DNA from: a virus
Strand: one strand, 5' to 3'
Length of the DNA: 64,000 nt
Virus record (IMG/VR): IMGVR_UViG_3300017782_000002
Location: 55,817-119,816 of that record
A program made the position numbers and the translations under genes. Of the stretch, positions 17,948-28,098 are shown piece after piece. The notes beneath the pieces are model-generated. The model did not search any database and was not told the origin of the DNA. It saw only the letters and a list, made by a program, of their open reading frames with translations. Each line of letters begins with the position of its first letter. Position 1 is the first letter of the stretch.

Positions 17948-20900
17948 ATGGCAAGAAAATCAAAAAATAAAAAACAACAAACTTTTAATGTTTACCCATA
18001 CCTAGGTGGGTATCAACACTTTATGAGGAATGGCGGTGCTTTACCTAAATTTGAAGAACAAGGTGAAACAGAAGAAACTCAGCAACAAAAAATGAAAAGG
18101 TTGTATAAAGAACAATTTGGTGATAGAGATAAGTTTAGTTATCTTGGAGGATTAGGTAGAGTAGGCTTGTTTGGCAACATGATACAAGGAGTAGGAAAGT
18201 TAGGTAATACTATAGGTGGGGCTTTCAAAAAAGAAAGTTATGACCCAGGAGGAAAATATTCAAAATTTGACCAACAAGGAAATTTAAGATTTGGTAGATC
18301 TAGTTTTACAAACACTACTGATGAAAACGCAATGCTACATGGAGATAACTTAAAAAAGTATCTCAGCATGTCAAAAAAAGAAAAAGAAGAATGGGTTAAT
18401 AGTGGTGGACGTAATTCTGATTTATGGTGGTCATTAGATGATATGACTTATGGTAAACGTAACTTCATGGAAAGAAATGAAGACGGTTTAGCAAAATGGG
18501 ATGGTAGTAACTATAGAGTTGCTAAAGCAAGAAACGAAATGTTTAAAGATCCTGACACAGATGAAAGTTTGTTTAGTGTAAAACAAAAAAACAAAGATGG
18601 CACGTTTACTTATTTTAATGAAGATGGTACTGTAAACTATAATAAAGACGGGCAAACTCAATATGATGTAATAGAAGAAAGCACTGGTCCAGGAGGTTTA
18701 GCTGATGTCAATGCTGGTATAATGAATTTTGATTTTGATGTAGAAGGAGATAATAAATTAGTAAGCTTTGATCAAAATACAAATCAAAAAATTACTACAA
18801 CAGATCCTGAAGGTAATGTGACTGAAACAGAAAATAAAGTAAGTGGAACAACTCCTTATGATCCAAATAAAATTTATGGACCTTACACAAAAGAATCTGA
18901 AACAGTAGAATCAAGACAAGAAAGAATAAATAGAGAATTAGAAGAAAACAGTGGGAATGATGAAACTTTAAGATACGGTAAAGAGCTTAGAGGCATGCTT
19001 ACAAGATATGATGCAGGTGGTGATGCTGCTGATAATATGAATGACAGCACTGCATACTTTGATCATGATAGAACTGACGTACCATTCTATGAGCATGGTG
19101 GACCACATGAAGAAGGTGAAACAAATTATCCTGGTCAAGTACAGCTACCTGGAGACATGGTTGATCCTGCAGCTAATTTTACACCTCCTACTAGTGATCC
19201 TTTTGCACCATTACCAGGGTTTAACGGACCTGTAAATCTAGAAGCAGAATCAGAAGAGATTGCTAATTTTGAAAGACCAAACTTTGGTACAAGAATAAAA
19301 AACTTTCTACAAGGTAACAATGATTTAAACAAACCACCTACTCAAGCTGATGTTATGACAGATGACATGGTGGAAAACATAGATAAACAAGTAGATCCAA
19401 ATGCTCCAAGAGTATTAGACCCTACTAGTCAGAATGATATGCAGGGTGTAGCTACTGAAGAAGAAAAAGACATGGGTATTGATGTTAACTATGGTGATAC
19501 TAAAGGTCAACAGATACTTAATAAAGCAAAAGAAATTAGTAAGACAGGTGCTATTGGTGCTGGCTTAGATATAATTGGTGGAGTATCAGAATTTGCTGTA
19601 GATAAATTAACACCAGTTCTATCAAGTTTTGCAGAAGGTCAAGATAGACATGAGAATAAATTAAAATCTAGATCTAGAAGTGTAGAAGATTTTGCACCTA
19701 TGATGGAAGAAACTGCAGGTACAGGTAACAGAGGTTTTTATGATGTAAATAAAGGAGGCTATGGAGATGACCTATATGGTACAGGAGAAATATATGGGCA
19801 AGCACAACAAGGTAAAGAATTAATGAATGAACAACCTGCTCCAGTAAGTATAAATGATTACATGAAAACAAACATGGATGTGTTAAGATTTAATAAAGAG
19901 CATTTAGATAAACAGAAATCTTTCTTAGGTGATTACAAAAATGGTGGAGCTTTACCAAAGTACCAAGCTCTTGGTCAAGTAAGTAATACTAGAAAATTAT
20001 TTAATTATATAAATCCATTTAAATTTAAACTTGCTGATAATGTATTGTTTAGTGCAGGATCAAAAACAGAACCTTTTACTAAAATAAACATGTTGCAGAC
20101 AGGGGCAAATAAAGAAAACAACATAGGATTTTTAAATTTAAAATATGACAATCCATTAGGTGTTAGTTCTGAAATGAATAGTGTACGTGAAGAGTTTAGA
20201 AAAATGGGTATTGCTACTGCGCTTTATGACGAAGGAGTAAAACAATCTATTAAGCAAGGTTATCCTGGTCTTATAAGTGGTGAGACTTTAGATAGTCCAG
20301 AAGCTACAATAAACATATGGAAAAATTTTGATCTTGAAATAATGAATCCTGATAGAACTAGAATGGATAAGATTAAAGGGAGAAATCAATTTGTAGATGC
20401 TGGTGATACTGATTTTAGTTCTCTTATAGTAGATGGAAAATATACAGGTAGTCCAGTAAGATTAAAAGGACTAAATAAAAAAGGTAAAACAAAATTAAGT
20501 GAGTTTAGAAGTTTCTTTGATGAATTAAGTGCTGAAGATAAAATGATATATCAAATGAATGCACAAAAAGTAGGTGGATTTAAATGGGACATGCATTCAC
20601 CTCTTGGTAGAAGTATATTAAATGGTTTTAGAACTAAAAAAGTTATAGGTGATGGTAAAACATTTACAGAATATAACAGACAGCCAATATACATAGCAGG
20701 AGGTTTAGGTGCTTACAGTCTAATGTCTGGTGACGGATTAGATTCAGAATTACAAGAAAAAGAAAAACAAATATATTTAGAGAAGAGAGCTAAAGAAGAA
20801 GGAATGACTGTAGAAGAATTTAAAAAATCTATAGATGATACTTCACGTATAATGAAAACTGATCCTAAACTATATGAATATTATAAAGATTCTGCAGATG

Positions 20901-21997
20901 ATTTGTATAAAGCAGGAGGTCAACCTGGGTTTTGGGCAAACGTTCATGCAAAAAGAAAAAGAGGAGAATCTCCTGATAAAAGTAAAGTCTCTTCAGAAAC
21001 AGCAAAAAGATTTAATTTAAAATACGGAGCTGAGATACCTGAGTTTTTAAGAGGTGGAGGAACAGCAGCTGAAGGAGCAGTTTTATGTGATGCTTATGAT
21101 AAACCTGTAGATCCTGAAAAAGCTTGGGCTGCTGATACTGTAAATAATTATAAAGGACCTGGTATGAAATATGGTGGAACTTTACCTAAATTCCAGGGAC
21201 TAAAAAGAAGTGAGGTTAAAAATTACTCTAAAGCTTGGAATACAAATAAAAGAGACACTAAAGATATTATAAGTACATTAATGCAAGACGGATATAACTC
21301 AGAAACAGATACAATTATATCAAGTTATCATCCTTCTATGCCTATAGAAGATCAGCGTCATGGTCAAAGAATGCATAACCTTGCTACAAATGTTAATTCA
21401 TCAGGTCTTTTACCTTTTATGCATTCATCAAGTGCTAATTTTGCAGGTGAACTAGGTGCTACGTATCCATTTGTTGATGCAACAGGTTATGGTTCATACT
21501 TAGCAGTACCAAAAATGAATGAAGGTGGAAACTGGTTTAGTAAAGCAGTAGACTATGGACAAACAGCATTGGGAGCTGCAGGACTTACTCCTGGTCCAGT
21601 TGGTTTAGGTGCAGATGCTATTAATACAGGTATATCAGGAATTAGAGCTGGTTATAATAAATTTATTGGAGATGATGAATCAGCTAAAAAGCATACAGAA
21701 AACATGGCATTAAACGCTACGTCAATGATACCAGGGCCTGCAGGATGGGCAGCAGGTGCATCAGGTTTGGCAAAAGATATGGCAGGTTATGCTGGAGCAA
21801 TAGATGATAACAAGAGTATAACTACACAAGTAGCAGATTCTATGCAAACAAAACCTTCTCAACCAACTATGGCTGTAAAAGGAACTGGTGCAATAGACAA
21901 TACTGCTAAACTTGGAGGAGAACAAGAAGCTGAAATAGATATGGATTTATATTATGAGTTAATGAAAGCGGGAGCTGATATTAAAATTTTAGGATAA
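17948..21997 (+). CDS. Virion cargo protein with GNAT-like domain and repeated GGxLPKF motifs
   Basis: 1,349 residues. Residues ~690-800 resemble a GNAT acetyltransferase: a beta strand with acidic start, then VREEFRKMGIATALYDEG with the acetyl-CoA loop R751-K-M-G754-I-A756, then an SGE...SPEA segment. Its substrate, and whether it is active, cannot be told. A short motif recurs along the chain: NGGALPKF near residue 30, NGGALPKY near 665, KYGAEIPEF near 1028, KYGGTLPKF near 1078. These flank domains and may be processing or packaging sites. The C-terminal ~150 residues are Gly/Ala/Pro-rich and hydrophobic, like linker regions of injected or polymorphic-toxin proteins, and might contact a membrane. 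The N-terminal 400 residues are charged and unrecognised. It has its own upstream promoter candidate. Confidence 0.65.
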   Translation: MARKSKNKKQQTFNVYPYLGGYQHFMRNGGALPKFEEQGETEETQQQKMKRLYKEQFGDRDKFSYLGGLGRVGLFGNMIQGVGKLGNTIGGAFKKESYDPGGKYSKFDQQGNLRFGRSSFTNTTDENAMLHGDNLKKYLSMSKKEKEEWVNSGGRNSDLWWSLDDMTYGKRNFMERNEDGLAKWDGSNYRVAKARNEMFKDPDTDESLFSVKQKNKDGTFTYFNEDGTVNYNKDGQTQYDVIEESTGPGGLADVNAGIMNFDFDVEGDNKLVSFDQNTNQKITTTDPEGNVTETENKVSGTTPYDPNKIYGPYTKESETVESRQERINRELEENSGNDETLRYGKELRGMLTRYDAGGDAADNMNDSTAYFDHDRTDVPFYEHGGPHEEGETNYPGQVQLPGDMVDPAANFTPPTSDPFAPLPGFNGPVNLEAESEEIANFERPNFGTRIKNFLQGNNDLNKPPTQADVMTDDMVENIDKQVDPNAPRVLDPTSQNDMQGVATEEEKDMGIDVNYGDTKGQQILNKAKEISKTGAIGAGLDIIGGVSEFAVDKLTPVLSSFAEGQDRHENKLKSRSRSVEDFAPMMEETAGTGNRGFYDVNKGGYGDDLYGTGEIYGQAQQGKELMNEQPAPVSINDYMKTNMDVLRFNKEHLDKQKSFLGDYKNGGALPKYQALGQVSNTRKLFNYINPFKFKLADNVLFSAGSKTEPFTKINMLQTGANKENNIGFLNLKYDNPLGVSSEMNSVREEFRKMGIATALYDEGVKQSIKQGYPGLISGETLDSPEATINIWKNFDLEIMNPDRTRMDKIKGRNQFVDAGDTDFSSLIVDGKYTGSPVRLKGLNKKGKTKLSEFRSFFDELSAEDKMIYQMNAQKVGGFKWDMHSPLGRSILNGFRTKKVIGDGKTFTEYNRQPIYIAGGLGAYSLMSGDGLDSELQEKEKQIYLEKRAKEEGMTVEEFKKSIDDTSRIMKTDPKLYEYYKDSADDLYKAGGQPGFWANVHAKRKRGESPDKSKVSSETAKRFNLKYGAEIPEFLRGGGTAAEGAVLCDAYDKPVDPEKAWAADTVNNYKGPGMKYGGTLPKFQGLKRSEVKNYSKAWNTNKRDTKDIISTLMQDGYNSETDTIISSYHPSMPIEDQRHGQRMHNLATNVNSSGLLPFMHSSSANFAGELGATYPFVDATGYGSYLAVPKMNEGGNWFSKAVDYGQTALGAAGLTPGPVGLGADAINTGISGIRAGYNKFIGDDESAKKHTENMALNATSMIPGPAGWAAGASGLAKDMAGYAGAIDDNKSITTQVADSMQTKPSQPTMAVKGTGAIDNTAKLGGEQEAEIDMDLYYELMKAGADIKILG

Positions 21998-22001
21998 AAT
22001 T

Positions 22002-24887
22002 ATGAAAGTAAAAATAGGAAATTTACCAGAAGGTTTTAAAATTGTTAATGGCAAAGTTGTAAGAACAATGAAAGCAGGTGGTACTGTTAACAATACTTTA
22101 GGACCAATGAACAGAGAAGATGCTAACCTTGAAGCAGAAAAAGGTGAAACAGCTTTGACAGACCTTACTAATGATGGTTCTTTTGAACTATATAATATAG
22201 GAGGTAAAAGACATTATGATGGTGGTACTCCATTAAATCTACCAGAACAAAGTTTTGTGTTTTCTGACACACGCAAAATGAAATTTACAACAGAAGAATT
22301 AAAACAATTAGGTATTGATTCTAAAAAGAAAATGACTCCTGCAAAAGTATCTAAAAGATTTCCTTTAAATAAATACATTGAAATTTTAGAAAATCCTGAT
22401 TCAGATAAAATAGCTGTAGAAACTGCAGAGGATATGTTAAACAAAAACAAAGTAAAATTATCTCAAATAGCTTTCTTACAAGAACAAAAAAAGAAATTTG
22501 CTGACGGAGTACCTTTAGCTGCATATCCTTATATGATAGAAAACGGAATAAACCCACAAGAGTTTGAAGCAAAACTACAACAAGGGCAACAGCAAATGGC
22601 AATGGGTCCTGATATGAACGCATTACAACAATTTACAGGAGGCCCACAAATGAGTGTAGGTGGAGGTACAGATAACCCTGGCTTTAGAGCATTACCTGAT
22701 TTTGTACAATCTAAAATATTAAAGAATGCTGGTATGGGTGGAGAAGAAACACATACAATGCCAGATGGTACAGTACACCCTGGAGCAACACATGAAGAGT
22801 ACATGGCTATGATGCAACAAGGGCAAAGTAATATGTACAAAATGGGAGGATCAGCTATATGCCCTACGTGTGGTAAAAAATTACCATGCGGGTGTAAATA
22901 TAAAATGGGGGGATCCCCTTTTGAAGAAAACCCTCTTAAAAGATTTACTGAAGGTGGTGCACCTGAAGAAATGTTAGGAATGCCATCAAGACAAGGTAGG
23001 TTATCTGATAGTCAAATTGCTTTGCAGAACATCATGATGTATAGACAAAAGCTTATGGATGAGTATGAATCTACTGCAGCATACGTAAATGATAATCCTA
23101 ATGTCTTAGCAGATCCTGAAAAAGCTAATGAATTAAAAGCATCTATACAAACAATGGAGACTCAGTTGCGTGAAATAGATATACAAACACAATCTATACA
23201 ACAGAGTATGATGCAACAAAGCTTGCAAGTAAATCCTTTTGAAGGTATGCGTGGTGTAGAGCCGCAACAACAAATGGCTCAATTTGGTAAAGAATTAACT
23301 GGATCAGATGCTTGGGGTTATGGTGGAGATGATGCAGATGGTAATCCTATTATTGGTAGTAGTGAACCTGTACAAGAAACATATAATCCAAAGCAAACTG
23401 GTTATGAATCTCATGCAAAAGCATTTGATATTATGTCTAGTAAAGATTTTGATCCAGTTAGAAAACTTTGGTTAGATAAATATAAAGAAGAAGCTGCTAA
23501 GAATACTACAGGAAAAAATAGATGGGTTTCAAAAAAATCAGATGGAACAGCATATACGGACGCTGAATTATTTCATATATTTAATAGAATGAATCAATAC
23601 CTTTCTGCTGTAAATGCTGGAGAAGGTAGAAACCCAGGTGAAGTTTTTGGAAAAAATGCAGCAGGTAATACAGATGAACTAGCTATTAAATATGGATATG
23701 GTAATGCAAAACCTACACAAGAAGAGATTAGAATCTTTCAAGGTATGTATAAATCTTTAGATAATGCAAAAATTGAAGATGAAACAGGTTTATTAGATCA
23801 AATTAATACTACACCTATAGGACAAGAACAAGAAGGAATGAAGAATGCCCTTGGTGAAAATGTATCTGATGTAGATGGTGCATTAGGTCACACAACAGGA
23901 GGCCAGTTTTATAGAGCAGAAAATCCAGATGAAACCAGTACTACTAATACTGAAGTGACAAATGAATGTGATGCAGAAACTAGGGCTAAAATCATGCAAG
24001 AATGTAAAGAGTTAAAATTAAATTTTGATCAAAAAACATGTAGTTGTGTACCTAAGCCTGATGATTTTGAAACACCTAAAACTCCTTTGTATGAAACATT
24101 CCCACAGGATGATCTTATTGTAGCAACTAAGTCAGCACAGTTAGCAGGATTAAAACAAATAAACCCTGTACTAGAACCTAGTGTTGATCCAACATTAATG
24201 AACCCTATGTATGTAGATCCTAGACAACAGCTGTCTGTTATAGAGGCTACTGCAGCAGAAGCTATTAGACAAAACCCAGATCAAGCTACAGCTATTATGA
24301 GTAAAATGCAAGATGCGTCTGAAGGAATTATTAATAAACATGAAAATCTAAATACAAAGATTTATAATAATGCACAAGCAATAAACGTACCTTTGATTAA
24401 TGATGCTGCTGAAGCTAATGCTTCAAAATTTAAAACCTTTATGGATGAAAGTAATGCTTCTGCAGAAAATTTCCAAGTTGCAAATATGGAAATGACAGAC
24501 AACTTAGTAAATGCTGTTAATGATCAAATGAGTAATGCGGATCAACAGTACATGGAAAATTTAAAAAATCCACAATTCTGGTATAGTCCGCAAGCACATA
24601 ATATTGAATACTATAATCCAAAAGGTTTTGACGGTAACACTGGGCAACCTACAACTGATAGCATGTTAGCTTATGAGGAGTATAAAGCTTTAGCTGATAA
24701 AGATCCAGTTTTTGCTGAGAAGTATTTTGATAAAATATATAAACCTAAGAAAAATCCTGCAGATGAAGTTAATATAACTAGAAACAATGCGCAAGAAACA
24801 GTAAAGTATGGAAAAGAAACTTCACGTAAAAGAGACTTACTTAGAAGCAAGAGAGAATTAAGAAAATGGATTTTAGGATACAAATAA
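22002..24887 (+). CDS. Virion cargo/internal protein with conserved N-terminal domain and Cys-knuckle
   Basis: 961 residues. Residues ~36-150 form a conserved-looking block (NREDANLEAEKGETALTDL, then IGGKRHYDGGTPLNLP, then SFVFSDTRKMKF) that I associate with a structural/cargo protein in Bacteroidota phages, including crAss-like ones; its function is unknown. A Cys knuckle at C287-x2-C290-x5-C296-x-C298 sits between two KMGG motifs (MYKMGGS and KYKMGGS) and could bind zinc. Residues ~370-420 are Gln/Met-rich and coiled-coil-like. The C-terminal ~250 residues are helical, Asn/Ala/Gln-rich, and end very basic (KRDLLRSKRELRKW), possibly for DNA contact. It starts 4 bases after the preceding cargo gene and is surely co-transcribed. 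Confidence 0.6.
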   Translation: MKVKIGNLPEGFKIVNGKVVRTMKAGGTVNNTLGPMNREDANLEAEKGETALTDLTNDGSFELYNIGGKRHYDGGTPLNLPEQSFVFSDTRKMKFTTEELKQLGIDSKKKMTPAKVSKRFPLNKYIEILENPDSDKIAVETAEDMLNKNKVKLSQIAFLQEQKKKFADGVPLAAYPYMIENGINPQEFEAKLQQGQQQMAMGPDMNALQQFTGGPQMSVGGGTDNPGFRALPDFVQSKILKNAGMGGEETHTMPDGTVHPGATHEEYMAMMQQGQSNMYKMGGSAICPTCGKKLPCGCKYKMGGSPFEENPLKRFTEGGAPEEMLGMPSRQGRLSDSQIALQNIMMYRQKLMDEYESTAAYVNDNPNVLADPEKANELKASIQTMETQLREIDIQTQSIQQSMMQQSLQVNPFEGMRGVEPQQQMAQFGKELTGSDAWGYGGDDADGNPIIGSSEPVQETYNPKQTGYESHAKAFDIMSSKDFDPVRKLWLDKYKEEAAKNTTGKNRWVSKKSDGTAYTDAELFHIFNRMNQYLSAVNAGEGRNPGEVFGKNAAGNTDELAIKYGYGNAKPTQEEIRIFQGMYKSLDNAKIEDETGLLDQINTTPIGQEQEGMKNALGENVSDVDGALGHTTGGQFYRAENPDETSTTNTEVTNECDAETRAKIMQECKELKLNFDQKTCSCVPKPDDFETPKTPLYETFPQDDLIVATKSAQLAGLKQINPVLEPSVDPTLMNPMYVDPRQQLSVIEATAAEAIRQNPDQATAIMSKMQDASEGIINKHENLNTKIYNNAQAINVPLINDAAEANASKFKTFMDESNASAENFQVANMEMTDNLVNAVNDQMSNADQQYMENLKNPQFWYSPQAHNIEYYNPKGFDGNTGQPTTDSMLAYEEYKALADKDPVFAEKYFDKIYKPKKNPADEVNITRNNAQETVKYGKETSRKRDLLRSKRELRKWILGYK

Positions 24888-24946
24888 ATATTAAAAGTTT
24901 ATAAATATGAATCCTATACATCATAAAAATTTAGTAATTTTGTAAT

Positions 24947-27900
24947 ATGGCAACTTACCTACCAAATGTAAATAAATACGTATCTAAGACGGAGTCTTTT
25001 ACTCCTAATTTTAAATTCATTTCTGACGCATTAGCACAGAGACAAGACAGATATGATACTAACTATAGAAAGATGAATAATCTTTATGGTAGTGTTGTTC
25101 ATGCTGATCTTACTAGACAGGATAATAAAGACATTAGAGATAACTATGCAAAAGAACTTGCACCTAAACTACAACAAATATCAGGAGTAGATTTTTCTTT
25201 GCAACAAAATGTAGATGCAGCTAAAGCATTATTTACACCATTCTTTAATGATGATAAAATGGTTAGAGATATTGTATTTACAAAAAGACATCAATCAGAA
25301 ATACAAAAATTTCAAAATTGGAGACAAAGTAATGATGAAGAAACAAGAAAGAAATACTGGGATGAAGGTGTACAAAACCTTAATTACAGTTTAGCTGATT
25401 TCCAAAAAGGTTCTAGAGATGATTCTATGAACGTACAATTACCAGAAGCTGTAGAAAACATTAACCTTATTGAGATGGGTATAAATGCTCTTAAAGAATT
25501 AGGTATAAGTGATGAACAAGTTAGCTTTGATGCAACTGGTAATTATATGATTACACAAAAAAATGGTTCAGCTTTAACTAAAAGAGCTATAGGTAAAAAT
25601 GAAAAAGGTGATATGGTTTATACAAACCCTGCTCAAGAGTTAATTTTACAAATGACTATGGATGATCCTAGAGTACAAAGATATTACCAAACAAAATTTT
25701 ATGTAAAAGCTAGACAGTTCTATGAAGCTAATGCTGAAAAGTATGGTGGTGAAGAAGCTGCTAAAAAAGTATTTGCTGATGATATGTTATCACAATACTT
25801 TCAAGATTATGAAAAACAAAAAATTGGAAAAGAAACAGAAGTAAAGACTGCTACTGAAGCCAAGAATGATTGGGAAGCATATAGAAAAAAACATGGAAAT
25901 TTTGTTCCAGGATCACAAGAAGAATTAGATTATAGTAGAGCTAAAGAAGAATACATACTTATAAAAAATGGCAGAAAGTTAGAAGATAAGCACCATGGTT
26001 TAGTATCTGGTGAATCTGAAAATATAGATGACATGTTTAAAAAAGCTGGTCAAGCTTATATGATGCATAACATAAACACTGATACAAGAGAAGCTGCTAA
26101 GTTTTATTCAATGATTGATGCAAAACAAACTATAAAAGCTGACGAGTTTGCTTTAAAAAACCATCAGCATAAATTAAACATGATAGAAAAAGAATTTCAA
26201 AATGCTTTAAACATTATGAAAGATAAAGGTTGGCAGCAAGATCAAAATGGTAATTGGGTGCCATTACCTTGGGCTGACTTAGGGGGTAACAATAGTAATA
26301 ATACAGAAGGTCAGGATGTTGGAGTTAATTATTTTATGGGAGGTCAAGGCACTGATGTTGTAGCAGGAGATGCTGAAGAAACAATGCCGGTTGCTGATGG
26401 TGAATCAGATCCTATAGCAGATAATGCTGTTGCAATTAATAATAAAATTCAAGGTATTAATGAAACAAGATGGAGCTCTATAGAACAGTATTATTCTAGA
26501 AAGTCTGCTGACATAAGTGATGATGATAACACTATGATGGCAGAAGGTATGAAAGTAGATGGTCAACTTTTATCATGGAAAGAAGCAAGAGAATATTATT
26601 TAGATCCTGCAAATAAGGATAAATTAAAAGAACTATATAATTCTGTAGAAAATGTTTTAGATGGTAATACTACAGGACCTGGTTTACAAAAAAGTGATCC
26701 ACAACTTTATTATCAATTAAAAAAGAATAAAGGTAAAATTGAATCTGATGCTGTAGCAGTGTTTGTAACTAGAGATAAACAAAATGAAATTACACAAAAT
26801 GTAATTGATTTATTAGTTGCTAACAATGAGATTACTCCTGCACAAGCAAATTTATTAAATGCTTATCCTTTATTTAATAGACAAGGGGAAATGCAAGAGC
26901 CAGAAGAAGTAGTAGGTAAAATGCAATCAGATTTTACAAACTGGTATAAGGAAATAGAACCTAATTTACCATTCTATAGACCTAGTCAATTATCTAATCA
27001 AGAAACAGAAGCATATGAACAAGTTGCTAGACAATTTGGTTTTCAAGGTGTAGATGCTTTATTAGATGCTTTATATCCTTATAACGTCCGTACAGGAGAT
27101 AATATAAAAGTAAACGGTAACCAAGGTTCATCTGGAGTTGTTAGCATTGATTTTGCTGCTGGTAAACACTTTAAAAACATGTATGATGAAGTATTTGGTA
27201 GAGACAGTGCAGTAGATCTTTTTAATGATATAAAAACTAAAGTTAATAAAAGGATGACTAATGCTAATGCAATACCAGGAGTTACCTCTTTTAACGCTGC
27301 ATCAATGCTAACTAATCAAGAACAAGGGGGAATAGGAGGTACTATATATAATAAATACAAATCAGAATATATTAATGGTCAAGTTAATCCTGCAGCTAAC
27401 ACACAGTTCCGTTTATTAAATGAGTTGCTTAAACAACCAAAACAAAACTATAGTGTAACTATAGGAGATGCAAGTGGAGAATATACAGCGGAAAATAATC
27501 CAGAAGCATTAACTATATTAGATCAAATAATTAAAGATACAAAAAGAAAACCTGGTGATTTTACTAAAGGTAAAGGACCTAATGTAACTTTAACTTGGTC
27601 TGAAGTACTAGGAGGTCCAGAAGGTAAAGGTAATCATAGTGGTTGGGTTTTAACTTTAGGAAACGATTATGCAGATCATTTAGAAACTACACTAGGACCT
27701 ATATTTGATGTAAAAGATAATAAGATTACTGTATTTGCTAGTAAAGAATTTGGTCAAAATAATCCTAACGCTGTAAAAAATACTTATGTATCAGCTACAG
27801 AATTTATGGTTGATTTAAACAAATCTAGAATTATAGAAAGTGATGGAGGTTCAGTAATGTTTTATAGAAACAGCAATGGTCAAATGATGCACAAGTATCG

Positions 27901-28090
27901 TTTAGCAACTTATAATAAAGAATTAGGGCAACTAGAATTATCAGATTATAGTGAACCTCAAGTTATTCCTGCTGGTGGATATGCTGTTGATCAAGTGTAT
28001 GAACTCTATGATCAAAGATTAGATCAACAAGAAATGACCAATCAAAGTGCAATTAATGCACACAAAAAAGAAAACCAACAAAGCAAATAA
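24947..28090 (+). CDS. Virion cargo protein, crAss-like, function unknown
   Basis: 1,047 residues with no enzyme motif that I can see. The N-terminus (TYLPNVNKYVSKTESFTPNFKFISDALAQRQ is the general region) and the helical, charged first 350 residues resemble the injected cargo proteins preceding the virion RNA polymerase in crAss-like phages. Residues ~440-480 are acidic and Gly/Asn-rich, a likely linker between two larger parts. The C-terminal ~350 residues have more beta character. No membrane helix or Cys cluster is present. It sits between the 961-aa cargo protein and the giant polymerase, 8 bases from the latter. A role in forming the ejection conduit or accompanying the polymerase is inference. 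Confidence 0.6.
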   Translation: MATYLPNVNKYVSKTESFTPNFKFISDALAQRQDRYDTNYRKMNNLYGSVVHADLTRQDNKDIRDNYAKELAPKLQQISGVDFSLQQNVDAAKALFTPFFNDDKMVRDIVFTKRHQSEIQKFQNWRQSNDEETRKKYWDEGVQNLNYSLADFQKGSRDDSMNVQLPEAVENINLIEMGINALKELGISDEQVSFDATGNYMITQKNGSALTKRAIGKNEKGDMVYTNPAQELILQMTMDDPRVQRYYQTKFYVKARQFYEANAEKYGGEEAAKKVFADDMLSQYFQDYEKQKIGKETEVKTATEAKNDWEAYRKKHGNFVPGSQEELDYSRAKEEYILIKNGRKLEDKHHGLVSGESENIDDMFKKAGQAYMMHNINTDTREAAKFYSMIDAKQTIKADEFALKNHQHKLNMIEKEFQNALNIMKDKGWQQDQNGNWVPLPWADLGGNNSNNTEGQDVGVNYFMGGQGTDVVAGDAEETMPVADGESDPIADNAVAINNKIQGINETRWSSIEQYYSRKSADISDDDNTMMAEGMKVDGQLLSWKEAREYYLDPANKDKLKELYNSVENVLDGNTTGPGLQKSDPQLYYQLKKNKGKIESDAVAVFVTRDKQNEITQNVIDLLVANNEITPAQANLLNAYPLFNRQGEMQEPEEVVGKMQSDFTNWYKEIEPNLPFYRPSQLSNQETEAYEQVARQFGFQGVDALLDALYPYNVRTGDNIKVNGNQGSSGVVSIDFAAGKHFKNMYDEVFGRDSAVDLFNDIKTKVNKRMTNANAIPGVTSFNAASMLTNQEQGGIGGTIYNKYKSEYINGQVNPAANTQFRLLNELLKQPKQNYSVTIGDASGEYTAENNPEALTILDQIIKDTKRKPGDFTKGKGPNVTLTWSEVLGGPEGKGNHSGWVLTLGNDYADHLETTLGPIFDVKDNKITVFASKEFGQNNPNAVKNTYVSATEFMVDLNKSRIIESDGGSVMFYRNSNGQMMHKYRLATYNKELGQLELSDYSEPQVIPAGGYAVDQVYELYDQRLDQQEMTNQSAINAHKKENQQSK

Positions 28091-28098
28091 ATAAGAGC

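Noticed and set aside
24935-24942. TAATTTTG, a match to TAnnTTTG, just before the 24947 gene
   Set aside because: Only 4 bases separate it from the ATG and no TTG was found at the right distance; in AT-rich DNA this is expected by chance.
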